In this document: positions 19,971 to 30,530 of the stretch, piece after piece
Layout: each line of letters begins with the position of its first letter
Numbering within the stretch: the stretch's first letter is position 1
Assembly (NCBI GenBank): GCA_027257055.1
Contig: JAPVLO010000044.1
Span: forward strand, 4,154,001-4,218,000
DNA length: 64,000 nt
Reading direction: 5' to 3'
Source of the DNA: Cephalopachus bancanus
Taxonomy: Eukaryota; Chordata; Mammalia; Primates; Tarsiidae
The notes under the pieces: model-generated
What the model saw: the letters and a program-made list of their open reading frames with translations, nothing else
The model's database searches: none
Told to the model about the DNA's origin: nothing
Position numbers and translations under genes: made by a program

Positions 19971-22900
19971 TTATGGTAAATGTTCAGGTATGCTTATGAG
20001 TGAGAACATGTGGTACTCAGTACTTTGTTTCTGTGATAAATCACTGAGTATGATAAACTCTAAATCCATCCAAGTTACTGCAAAGTCCATAATTTTGTTC
20101 TTCTTTATTGTTGCATAATATTCCATCATGTGCATGTACCACATTTTTTTAATCCAGTCTAGTTTCAATGGGCAGCACGATTGGTTCCATGTTTTTGCTA
20201 TTTGAATAGTGCTGGAAAAAACATGCATGTACAGGTAACTTTTTTGTAGAGTGATTTAAGTTCCTTCAGGTATATTCCCAAAAGGAGGATTGCTGGGTCA
20301 TATGAAAGGTCAATTTCTAGTTCTTTTAGGAATCACCACAGTGCTTTCCATAGAGGTTGAACTAGTTTGCATTCCCACCAACAGTGAAGAAGCATTCCCT
20401 TTTTTCTGCACCCTCGCCAACCTCTGTTGTTTTTTGTTTATTAATGGTGGCCCTTCTTACTGGAGTTAGGTGGTATCCCAAAGTGGTTTTGATTTGCATT
20501 TCTCTGATGATTAGCGATGCTGAGCATTTTTTCATGTGTCTCTTGGCTGCCCATATCATATGTCTTCTTTTGAGAAGTGTCTATTCATGTCTTTTGTCCA
20601 CTTTTTAATGGGGCTGTTTGGTTTTTTCCTTTCAGCATGTTTGATTTCCTTGTAGATCCTGGATGTTAGGCCTTTGTCAGATATATAGTTGGCAAATATT
20701 TTCTTCCATTCTGTGGGCAGTCTCCCTACTCTCTTGATGGTTCTTTTGCTTTGCAGAAGCTTTTCAGTTTAATGAGGTCTCACTTGTCTATCTTATCTCC
20801 TGTGGCATGGATATCTGGGGATTTGACCAGGAATTGGTTGTCCACTCTGATTCCCATAAGGGTGTCTCCTACATTTCTAAGGTTCTTAATGTTTGAGATC
20901 TGTGCTCAAATTGGAGTTGATTTTGTTTATGGTGTTAGGTAGGGGTCCTGTTTCAATCTTCTGCATGTGGTCAGCCAGTTTTTCCAGCATAATTTACTGA
21001 ATAGGTTCTCCTCTCCCCCATTGATTGTTGTTGGAGGCTTTGTTGAAGATGAGTTGGCTGAGAAATTGAGGTTTTGTTTCCAGAATCTCTATCCTGGTCC
21101 ATTGGTCTATATGCCTGTCAATGCAAATCAAAACCACCTTTATAATAAAGCGGAAAGTCTGGAAGTGTGATACCTCCCGCTTTGTTTCTTTTGCTAAGGA
21201 TTGTTTTGGCTGTTCGTGGTTATTTATGTTTCCATATGAATTTCTGTATTGTTTTTCCCAAGTCTGAGAAGAATGATGTTGGTACTTCAATGGGTATTGC
21301 ATTGAATCTGTAGATTGCCTTTTGCAGGATGAACATCTTAACAATATTGATTCTTCCAATCGATGAGCATGGAATATTTTTCCATTTGTGTCATCTTTGA
21401 CTTCTTTGAGCAGTGTTTTCTAGTTTTCATTGCAAAGATCTTTCACATCTCTGGGTAGGAAGTTGCTGAGGTATTTCTCTTTTTCGTGGCTATTGTGAAT
21501 GGGATTGTGCTTTTTGTTTGGTTCTCTGCTTGTTTGTTGGTGGTGTATAAGAATGTTACCGTCTTTTGAATGTTTATTTTATACCCTGAGATTTTGCCAA
21601 AGACCTTTATCAGTGCAAAGAGGTTTTTGACAGATCTCTTGGATTTTTGAGGTATGGGATCATATTGTCAGCAAAGAGGGATAACTTGACTTCCTTGGAT
21701 ACCCTGATTTCCTTCTCTTGTCTGATTGCTCTAGCTAGGATTTCCAACACTATGTTGAATAGGAGGGGTGTGAGTGATCAGCCTTGCCTTGTTCTGGATT
21801 TCAGAGGAAATGCTTCCAATTTCTGTCTGTTTAGCAATATGTTGGCTGTGGGTTATCATAGATGGTGCTTAATATTTCAAGGTATGTTCACTCAATGCCT
21901 AGGTTTTCAAGCATTTTTATCAAGAAGTGATGGGCTAGATTTCATCAAAAGTTTTTTCTGTCTAATGATATAATCATGTGTTTCCTGTTTTTTACATCAG
22001 TTGATGTATTTAACTACATTAATAGTCTTGTGAATGTTGAACCAGTCCTGCATCCCAGAAATGCGGCCTACTTAGTCATGGTGTATGATTTTTGAGGTGT
22101 GTCATTAGATCCAATTTGCTAGAATCTTGTTGAGTATTTTTGCATCTATGTTCATCAGGGATATTGACCTGTAGTTCTCTTTCTTAGTTGGATCTTTACC
22201 CAGTTTGGATATCAGTGTGATGTTAGCTTCATAAAATGATTTGGGGAGCATTCCATCTTTCTGATTGCCTGTAATAATTTCAATAGGATTGCTATTAGCT
22301 CCTCCTTGTACATTTTGTAGAATTCCTCTGGAAAACCATCTGGTCTGAGTTTTTTTGTTTTGTTTTGTTTGCTTGTTTGTTTTTTTGTAGGTAGTTTTCT
22401 TATAACAGAGTCAATTTTCTGGGTTGTTACTTATCTATTTAGGATCTCAATTTCTTCTTGTTTTAACCTTGGGAGGTTGTGTGATGTCATTAAGTCCTCC
22501 ATTACATTTGGGTTATCAAGTTTATTTTCATACAGTTGTGCCTAGTAATCTCTGATAATCATTTGTATTTCTTTAGGGCCAGTTGTGACTTGATCTTTTG
22601 CATTTCTGGTTGTGTTTATTTGGGCTTTTTCTTGGTCATTTTGGATAGGGGCTCATCAATCTTGTTTATCCTTTCAAAGAACCAGATTTTTGTTCCATTG
22701 ATTTTTTTCTATGATGTGTTTGTCTTTTGTGTCCTGTATTTGGGTTTTTACTTCAGTGATCGGGATTCTTCTGCTGATGTTTGGGTTTTGGTGGTCTTGG
22801 CTTTCCAGCTCCCTTAGGTGATTTGTTAGGCTGTTGACTTGTTCTCTTTCTATTTTCTAGATGTGTGTTCATAGATATAGAAATTTCTCTTTCAGTTCTG

Positions 22901-23850
22901 CCCATGGCGTCCCAGAGGGCTTGGTAAGATGTTTCTTCATTTTCATTTGTTTCCAGGAATCTTTTCATTTCTGTTTTGATTTCATCTTGACCCAGGAGTT
23001 GTTCAGTATCATGCTGTTTAGTATCCATGTATTTGTGTGTTTGGGGTAATTTTGTTGGTGTAAATATTTCTTTTTATTCCACTGTGGTCTGAGAAGGAGC
23101 ATGGTAGTATTTCAATCTTGTGAAATTTGTTTATGCTTGATTTATGGCCAAGGATGCAGTCAATCTTCGAGTACATTACATGTGGTGATGAGTAGAATTT
23201 ATATTCTGTGGTTGTTGGGTGGCATGTTCTGTAGGTATCTATTAAGTCCATTTGGTCAAGCATCAAGTTGATGTTCCAAATCCCTTTGTTGATATTTTGC
23301 CTCAATGATCTATCTAGGGTTGTTAGTGGAGTATTTAAGTCCTCAGTTATAATAGTGATAGAGTCCGTATCTTTTTTTAGTTTACTTAGTAGCTGCTTTA
23401 TAAAAGCTGGTGTTCCTGTGTTGAGTGCATATATGTTTAGGATGGATATTTCTTGTTGATGAATCAAAACTTTTATCATTATGCAGTGTCCTTCATATTG
23501 ATAGATTAAAGGTTGTTTTGTCGGATATTAAGATTGCAACTCTTGCCTTCTTTTGTGATCCATTCACCTGGAAATTCATTTTCCATCCTCTAACTTTGAG
23601 TCTGTGGGTATACTTTGTGGTGAGATGAGTTTCCTGGATACAGTAAATTACTGGGTCATGGTCTTTTTATCCAGTTTTCCATTCTATGTCTTTTCAGTAA
23701 TGCATTTAGACCATTCACATTTGGGCTAATTATTGAAATGTGAGAGTTTGTCCCTGTCATAATGTTCTTATAAGGATATTTTGTTTTCATTTCGCTTTTG
23801 TGTTCATACATGTGTGTGTTTTCATTTTTGCGGGTATGCTGTGTGTCCTG
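19971..23850 (-). pseudogene. L1 copy 1 ORF2 remnant
   Basis: ORF2p is the L1 endonuclease/reverse transcriptase. The frame at 23,018-23,479 keeps endonuclease blocks, including D-L-N-T-P-L and S-D-H-S-G-I-K. The RT catalytic box near 21,650-21,685 reads F-A-D-N-M-I, so the second Asp of FADD is changed to Asn and catalysis would be lost. The frame at 20,994-21,359 covers the thumb region, and 19,971-20,228 carries the C-terminal M-E-Y-Y-A-T-I-K-K block. The remaining frames are split by stops and shifts. Confidence 0.88.
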
Positions 23851-23899
23851 CTGTTTCTGTGCTTGTTTGTGATCTTGTAAAGTACATTATCTTTCTTTT

Positions 23900-24950
23900 G
23901 TTTCTTTTTTCTTCTGTGCACAGCCCTTTTAAAGCATCTCTTGTGGAACTGGTCTTGAAGCAGCATATTCTCTTAGGGAATGGATACCTGGGAAGAATTT
24001 TAATTCTCCCTCACTGATGAAGCTTAGCCTGGCTGGGTAGAAAATGCCTGGTAGAAATTTTTTATCTGAGAACATTAAAGATTTGAGTCCATTTTCTTCT
24101 GATCTGTAGTGTTTCTGCAGATGTCTGCAGCAATTCTGATTGGTCTCCCTCAGTACGTAGTCTGACCTTTTTTCCCTTGTTGCCTTTAGGATTTTTTCTT
24201 GTATACCTACTTTGTGTAGATGAATTACTAGGTGTCTAGGGATTGGTCTTCTCATAAGATGTCTTGCAGGGATTCTCTAAATCTGTTGTGCTTGTATAGA
24301 CATCTCTCTAGCCAGATGAGAGAAGTTTTCTTGAATGACCTCATGTAATATTTGTTCCAAGGTGTTTTCCATTTTTCTTTCCAATCAGATGTAGGTTTGG
24401 TTTCTTGATATAATCACACATCTCTTGGAGATTTTAGTCTTTTTTCTTACATTTTTTTCTATAATTTTTAGTAGACTGGGTTAATTCCATATTTTTATGT
24501 TCCAACTCTGAGATTCTTTCTTTTGCTTGGTCAATTTTGCTGCCCATGCTTGTCAGTTTGTCATTTATTTTCTTGGAAGGAGTTTTTTATTTCTGTTATT
24601 TCTAAGTACAGCTCTGCTGCAATTTCATTTAGTTTTACCCCTTGTGTTTCTTGATTTTTATTCATTCTCTCCAATGTTCCTCTGATCTCCATACATATCT
24701 TCTGGATACTGTCATTCTCAGAAATGTTTGTGCCCCAGTAGCTTTTCTTTTTAGCACTGACTCTCTGCTGAGGCTCTGGTTGCCATCAGTTCTTTGCTAA
24801 TTTTTCTTCATCTGTAGCAGCTCTCCTATCTTTCTCTTTAATTTTGTTACTCAGTGGAAAATAGAGAAGCAGTGAATTCTATTATTTGCTCATACCTTTT
24901 GTCCTTCCTTGAGCCAGGGCTTTGGGTTTGTTCAATTATGAAGTAGGGCT
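23900..24950 (-). pseudogene. L1 copy 1 ORF1 remnant
   Basis: The minus frame at 23,929-24,255 carries the ORF1p C-terminal region: R-P-I-P-R-H-L-V-I, E-K-I-L-K-A-T-R-E-K and, near the end, L-S-F-I-S-E-G-E. ORF1p is the RNA-binding trimeric chaperone of the L1 particle. Upstream coiled-coil codons (24,260-24,950) are broken by stops. ORF2 starts shortly after on the same strand. Confidence 0.83.
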
Positions 24951-25139
24951 GGGGGTGTGGCATTGTGCTGTCTCCTTACAATTTTGAGCACTTACTAAGG
25001 GATGAGGGGGGTTGCAAGGATTCACAGCCTATTGCCAGGTCATAATGCTTACTATCTGGTGCATGGGCCAACTGGGATTTTCTCTCCATGTCTGCACAAT
25101 ATGACCTTACAGTGGGTATGCTTGTGTAACTCCTGAATC

Positions 25140-25380
25140 CAAGACAGAGTATAAGTGGAAAAGAGACAGGAGAAGGATGGGAAGATGGAAAGGAGGACAA
25201 AGGAAAAGAAGAAAGAAAAATAGAAAAAGAGAAAGAAAAACACACACACACCAAAAAAACAAACAAACAAAAAAACCCAGAGAAATAACAAAAAAAAGAA
25301 ATAGAAAAAGGAAAGAAAAGAGAAAAACAACTGGCAAACAAAGTAATCAAACAAGATAAACAAACAAACAAACAAACACT
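25140..25380. repeat. Purine-rich / (CAAA)n low-complexity tract in L1 5' UTR
   Basis: The plus strand is nearly all A and G, with a CA patch near 25,240-25,250, and ends in repeated 'aaac' (about 25,357-25,378). On the minus strand it creates long Phe/Leu/Ser-rich open frames (24,976-25,533 and two others) that are compositional, not genes. A similar but shorter tract lies in the 5' UTR of copy 2 (39,910-40,220). Confidence 0.85.
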
Positions 25381-26404
25381 ACCACCAGTCCGCTTCGTGG
25401 TCAATTCTGTTGTCTGTGTCAGCAGTTGGCTCAAGGTGGAGCGTGGATTATCTGGGGTTCTGCATCTGCCATTACCCTCCAGTGTTTGTGGACAGGGGGC
25501 AATGTTCTCTGAGATCACAAAGAGCAGCCCCAATGCAACTCAGAGATCAGTGTCTGGTCTCAAAATACAATTCTGCTGTTCCATAGGTCCACCCTGGAAC
25601 ACTTCTCTGCCCAGGCGTTAGTCTGCTCAGTTTCTCTGCCAGAGCTATTGCTCCTTTCCCAGCATTTACCAGCCTCCAGATCTCCCCATTGCTTCCTTGG
25701 AAGTCTGCCTCAGGCTTCCTTCCCGCATTCTCTCCACAGCCCTCACTGCCAACATTCAGCTCACTCCAGCAGATTTTTCTGAGAAAAGCTCCCAAATTTT
25801 ATGCCACTAGGTCTCCCACTCTGATTGCATGTGTCTGTGTTTGGTCCAGTGTGGGGGCGGGGTGTATCTCTCCAGTATCGTGCATTTGGAATATCCTCTT
25901 TAGGCAAATGATCGATTTCAGAAGGGTGCGGAGATCACCTCTTATTCTCAGATGCAGGCTATTCAGGATGCAGACAACTCAGAGTTGGGCAACATAGAGC
26001 AGGTCTCTGCCCAGTTCTGCGACAGACAAAATGGTGGCAGTCAGTGTTTTTTTTCCTCCAGCACTGCTCAGTTCCAGAATTCCTCCCCGCGCTTTCTCCA
26101 TGGTCCCTGCTGCCTGTGTCTGTCCTGCTGCTACAGGTGATGGTGTGGGCCAGGTGCCAGCTGATCTCCTCTGCCTTTTCCCGAGAGGTGCCCTGGGGAT
26201 GGGGCATCCTTTAGCATGCGGCAGGTGCTGAATTCAGAGCAGCAGCAAAATGTAGCCATTTCTGCAGGGGGCCAGGGGTGCTTGTTCCTGTGTCTCTCTT
26301 CACTTGGACATTCGCTGATCCACTTTCACATACAAACAGATGCAGATTAATTTTTTTGTGCACTCACCCATGCAGAGACTCTCACACTCTAAGCAGATCC
26401 AGTA

Positions 26405-26412
26405 CCATCTTG
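26405..26412 (-). promoter_or_regulatory. YY1-like box at L1 5' end
   Basis: Minus-strand CAAGATGG lies 12 bases from the 5' end of L1 copy 1. In human L1 a YY1 site at this position helps direct transcription from the first base; the same role is inferred here by position and sequence. Confidence 0.65.
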
Positions 26413-26440
26413 CCTCCTCCCTCCAAGTATTGAATTTTTA

Positions 26441-27107
26441 TTACCTGCTTTTTCTCTATCTACTAAGATGATTATGAGATTTTTTTCTCTTTTACTCTGT
26501 AATGTGATAAAGTATTTCTAGTGTAAAATCTTCCTTATATTCCTGAAATAAAATCAACTTAGTCGTTATGCATTATTTTATTTATTGCTTGATTAATTCA
26601 AGTTAAGGTTATTTAGAATTTCTAAATAAACAAAAAACATAGTTTGTAGTTATGTTTTAGTTGCTAATAGCCTATAATTCTGTTTTTAATTATGTTTAGG
26701 TATGTGTCTAAGATTATAACAAATAGAGAGTTTATTTTTACTATTATGTTGGACAACTCATACAAAATTGGAATCATATGTTTCTTAAAACCTGACAAAG
26801 CCCACTTACCCTACAAAATTTTAAATGAGTAGATTTTTATATTATACTTTTTATTTCTCTAATCATTATGTTTATTCAAGTTTTCTATGTCATCTTGAGT
26901 CAGTTTTCTAAATGTCCATTTTTGTATTCATTTTCAAATGCATTTGCATAAAGTTGCTCATAGTGTTCACTTATAATTTTTTAATCTCTACTCTATCAGT
27001 AGTTATTCCCTTTTTTAGACCTAATACTTTTTTTTTAATCAACTCTATTTTTATCTTGACCCAATAAAACCAGTGGTTTGCCTGTTTTATTAAATGTCTC
27101 AAGAACC
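26441..27107 (-). mobile_element. Old L1 ORF2, antisense, right part (probable)
   Basis: Antisense L1 ORF2-like words 'tctactaagatgattatgag', 'aatgtgataaagtatttcta' and 'ccttatattcctgaaataaa' continue the element broken at 19,384. The rest (about 26,640-27,000) is badly decayed. 27,040-27,107 again looks like antisense L1. Confidence 0.6.
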
Positions 27108-27312
27108 ACCATGTGGTACTCAGATCTTTGTTTCTGTTATGAATCACTGAATATTATAGACTCTAATTCCATCCAGGTTGCTGCAAAGTTTATAATTTTA
27201 TTTTTCTTTATGGCTGCATAATATTCCATCATGTAAATGTACACATTTTCTTTACCCAGTCCACTTACAATGGGCATCATGGTGGGTTCCAAGTTTTCGC
27301 TCTTGTGAATAA
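27108..27312 (-). mobile_element. Young L1 ORF2 3' fragment, antisense
   Basis: Short antisense copy from near the ORF2 stop: 'catgtggtactcagatcttt', 'attctaattcc'-like words, 'ttatggctgcataatattcc' and 'acaatgggcatcatggtggg'. It ends abruptly at 'gctcttgtgaataat'. It may belong with 28,671-28,917, which covers the next part of ORF2, leaving a ~130-bp gap. Confidence 0.8.
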
Positions 27313-28670
27313 TAAGATGCCTGTTTTTTCAAATGTTCAGACTCCAGTGCAAAGCCACAGAGATAATAAATAATCAGAAAAATATGACATCACCAAATAA
27401 ACAAAATAAAAGATGAGTAATTGACTCCAAAGAAATGGAGATCTGTGAACTTCCTGACAAGGAATTCAAAATAATTGTCTTAAAGGTGCTCAGTGAGCTA
27501 CAAGAGAATACAGATAGGCAACTAAATGAAATCAGGAAAACAATATGTGAACAAAAAGAGAAGTTCAACGAAGAGCTAGAAGCCATAAAAAAAGAAACAA
27601 AAATTCTAGAGCTGAAGAATGCAGTAACTAAAATGAAAAATTTCATGGAGAGTTTTGACAGACTCACTAAACAAAAGAAAGAATCAGTAAGATAAAAGAC
27701 AGTTTATTTGAAATTAACCATAGGTATTAATAAATTTTTTAAAAGAATGAAGAAAGATGATGGCTTATAGGACACCAATATGCAAACCAATATTCATATT
27801 ATGGAAGTCTAAGGAACAGAAAAAGAAAAAAGAACAGAAAGCTAATTTTTAAAAATAATGTAGAAAAATTTCAAAATCTGTAGAGAGAAATGAACATCCA
27901 GATCCATGGAGACCAAAAAACCACAAATATTAAATATAAGGAGATTTTTACTGAGGAACATTATAATCAAATTTTTAAAGTCAATTTTCAAAGCAGTAAA
28001 AGTTACTTGTCACATACAAAGGAACATCTATAAGACTCTCAATGGGTTTCTCAGTAGAAACCTTGGAGCCTAGGAGAGAGCAGGATATTATATTCAAAGC
28101 TTTTAAAGAAAAAAAACTTCCAACCAAGGATACTCTGTCTGGCAGAACTATCCTTCAGAAAAAGAAGGAAAGAAGGAGGAGAGATAATTTTTCCAGCCAA
28201 AAACTGTGGGAGTTCATCACTATTAAACCTACCTTATAAAAAATGCTAAAGAGAATCCTTCAAGTTGACACAAATGATGTTAACTAACAAATATGAAAAT
28301 ATATAAAATTCACTGTAAATGAAGACCCAGTGATATTTTTCCTTTCCTTTTTTGTAGATTTATGAAACTACAAATCTGCTTTATGAGAAGAAAGAACAAT
28401 ATATTCTTAAAACACTTTTCTAAAAATAGTTTTGACACCTCTTGTAACTTTAAGTATTAGACAAACCTTGAATGTGAGTGGACTAAATGAGATATAGAGT
28501 GGAACTATATAAAAAAGCACGACCCAACAATTTGCTGCCTCCCAAAAACTCACCTAATTGCAAAGGACACACACTGATTCAAAGTGGAGGCTGGAAAATG
28601 ATCTTTCAGGAGAACAAAAAACAGAAGAAAGTAGGAGTAGCTATTGTGATATCAGACAAAAGAGTCAGCT
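27313..28670 (+). mobile_element. Old L1/HAL1-like: ORF1 and start of ORF2
   Basis: The frame at 27,435-27,695 encodes a charged coiled coil starting M-E-I-C-E-L-P-D-K-E-F-K, typical of ORF1p in old L1/HAL1 lineages. Downstream come the ORF1 C-terminal words 'tcagtagaaaccttggagcc', 'cttccaaccaaggatactct' and 'agttcatcactattaaacct'. From 28,480 an ORF2 endonuclease-like start follows: 'tgagtggactaaatgagata' and 'gtaggagtagctattgtgat'. Stops throughout. Confidence 0.77.
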
Positions 28671-28917
28671 TTTTTAGGAATCGTCACACTGCTTTTCACA
28701 GGTGTTTTACTAGCTTGCAACAGTGTAGAAGCATTCCCTTTTTCTCTGCCTTCATGCCACCATCCGTGTTTTTTCTTATTGTTGTTGTTGTTTTAATGAT
28801 GGCCATCCTTATTGAATTAGGTGATATCTCATTGTAGTTTTGATTTGCATTTCTCTGATGATTAATGAGACTGAGCATTTCTTTTATGTATTTGTTCACT
28901 TGTACGTCTTCTCAACC
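28671..28917 (-). mobile_element. Young L1 ORF2 C-terminal fragment, antisense
   Basis: Antisense 'ttaggaatcgtcacactgct', 'gtagaagcattccctttttc' and 'ttgatttgcatttctctgat'. Homologous to 29,062-29,310 in the opposite orientation, forming an imperfect inverted repeat. An extra (TTG)n patch lies at 28,780-28,793. Confidence 0.83.
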
Positions 28918-29836
28918 CACAGAATGGGAAAAAACATTTGCAAATTATGTATCTGACAAAGGCCTAATATCCAGGATCTACAAGGAACTCAAATGAAGTG
29001 AAAGGAAAAAAACAACCCCATTAAAAAGTGGACAAAGGACATGAATAGACACTTCTCAAAAGAAGACATACAAGCAGCCAACAGGCACATGAAAAAGTGC
29101 TCAGTTTCACTAATCATCAGAGAAATGCAAATCAAAACTACAATGAGATACCTTCTAACTCCAGTAAGAATGGCTATCATTAATAAGTCAAAAAGCAGCA
29201 AATGCTGGTGTCAGTGTGGTGAAAAGGGAACGCTTCTCCACTGTTGGTGAGAGTGGAAACTACTTCAACCTCTATGGAAAGCAGTGTGGTGATTCTTAAA
29301 ATACCTAAAAATTGACCTTCCATATGATCCAACAATTCTACCAAAAGACACCTGCACACGCATGTTTATTGCTGCGCTATTCACAATAGCTAAACATGGA
29401 GAAAATTCCACTGCCCATTGAAAGTGGACTGGATAAAGAAAATGTGGCACACATACATGACGGAGTATTATGCAGCCATAAAGAAGAAAAAAATCATGGA
29501 CTTTGCAGCAAATTGGATGGGGCTGGAGACCATCATACTAAGTGAAACTATCACAGAAACAAAGATCTGAACACTGCATGTTCTCACTCTTAAGCAGGCC
29601 TTGAACATTAGTCACATTAGCATGAGGAAGAGATTGGCAGTCACTGTGCACTTCTAGGGGTGGGAGGGAGGTAGAAGGGTGAGGGGGTACATGACAACAC
29701 AAAGGGTACTTGGTTTGTTATTAGTGGAGTGAGGGACAGTTAAAAGACCAAACTTCACCTGCACATCACCTAATTACATAGTTAATCCTCACTTGTACCC
29801 CACATTCTTATAATAAAAATTTTAATAGCAAAAAAG
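28918..29836 (+). mobile_element. 5'-truncated young L1, sense, with complete 3' UTR
   Basis: Starts in the ORF2 C-terminal third. The frame at 29,041-29,250 reads [11 protein letters not shown] and R-E-M-Q-I-K-T-T. It runs past the ORF2 stop through a G-rich 3' UTR ('gggtgggagggaggtagaag') to 'gtaccccacattcttataat' and an A-rich tail. This is the most readable 3' UTR of the lineage-specific family in the sense orientation and helps define the antisense copies. Confidence 0.9.
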
Positions 29837-30190
29837 AGAATAAAACTCTGACACACATTCAACATAATCGACCTTGAGGACATTATGCTAAGTGAAATAA
29901 GCCAGTCACAAAAGTACAAAATTGTATGACTCCATTTATATGAGATACATAAAGTAGTCAAATTTACAGGAACAGAAAGAATAATAGCGGTTGCCAGGAG
30001 CTGGAGGGATAGAGAAAATCAGTGTTTAATGGTACATAATTTCAGTTTTGCAAGATGAAAAAAATCTGGAGATTGGTTGCACAGCAATGTAAACAAACTT
30101 AACACTATTGAACTATACACATAAAAGTGACCAAAATGGTAAATTTTATTTCATGTGTATTTTACCACAATTAACTTTTTTTATTTTTAA
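29837..30190 (+). mobile_element. Old L1 ORF2 end and 3' UTR
   Basis: 'gacattatgctaagtgaaat', 'aagccagtcacaaaagtaca', 'tgtatgactccatttatatg', 'gcggttgccaggagctggag', then 'gaactatacacataaaagtg' and 'ccaaaatggtaaattttatt': the standard 3' end order of ancient L1M elements. Probably the 3' end of the old plus-strand L1 at 27,313. Confidence 0.83.
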
Positions 30191-30202
30191 AAAAATTCTG
30201 GG

Positions 30203-30377
30203 AATGGGGGGTGGGACTGGCAGTTGAGGAAAACTGCTAGGGGAGGGAGGGGCATACCTCATCAACAAGGATACCTACATGATCAATATTTGTATACCTA
30301 GCCCTGAATTGTACCCCACATCTTTATAATAAATAAATTAATTTTAAAAAAAGAAAATTATAGAAATTAAAAAAAAA
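30203..30377 (+). mobile_element. Very short young L1 3' UTR insertion
   Basis: Only the last ~160 bp of the lineage-specific L1: 'ggggtgggactggcagttga', 'ggcatacctcatcaacaagg' and 'gtaccccacatctttataat', then an A-rich tail. Flanked by aaattctggg (30,193-30,202) and gaattctagg (30,378-30,387), an imperfect target duplication. An extreme 5' truncation. Confidence 0.83.
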
Positions 30378-30530
30378 GAATTCTAGGTTGACATTTTCCC
30401 TAGTACTTAAAATATATTGTTTCAATGTTGTCTGGCCTCTATTCTTGCTGTTGAAATATCTACTCTAAGTCTGTACATAATTTGTAATTTCTCTTTAGCT
30501 ATTTAAAGTTTTATTTTAAAGCTTTTTTCA
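30378..30530 (-). mobile_element. Old L1 fragment, antisense
   Basis: 'tcaatgttgtctggcctcta' and 'ttgctgttgaaatatctact' are antisense words from the ORF1/5' region of old L1s. Short and decayed. Confidence 0.6.

Larger units (their letters stand above)
19765..26424 (-). mobile_element. Full-length lineage-specific L1 (copy 1)
   Basis: About 6.66 kb, 3' end at left. It has a 3' UTR (about 19,790-19,970), ORF2 (about 19,971-23,850), ORF1 (about 23,900-24,950) and a long 5' UTR to 26,424. The 5' end reads GGAGGGAGGAGGCAAGATGG on the minus strand, the L1-type start with a YY1-like box. The poly(A) side is degenerate at 19,765-19,790. Imperfect target duplications: gtactgaatttctta (19,749-19,763) and gtattgaattttta (26,427-26,440). 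All frames carry stops, so it is not mobile. Confidence 0.93.

Noticed and set aside
24976..25533. 185-codon open frame on the minus strand as a possible membrane protein
   Set aside because: Its hydrophobic appearance comes from a purine-rich tract inside an L1 5' UTR; two other frames over the same bases look equally 'hydrophobic'.
28918..29836. Sense L1 plus upstream antisense piece as a simple twin-priming 5' inversion
   Set aside because: The antisense piece covers L1 positions already present in the sense part, whereas twin priming gives adjacent, non-duplicated segments.
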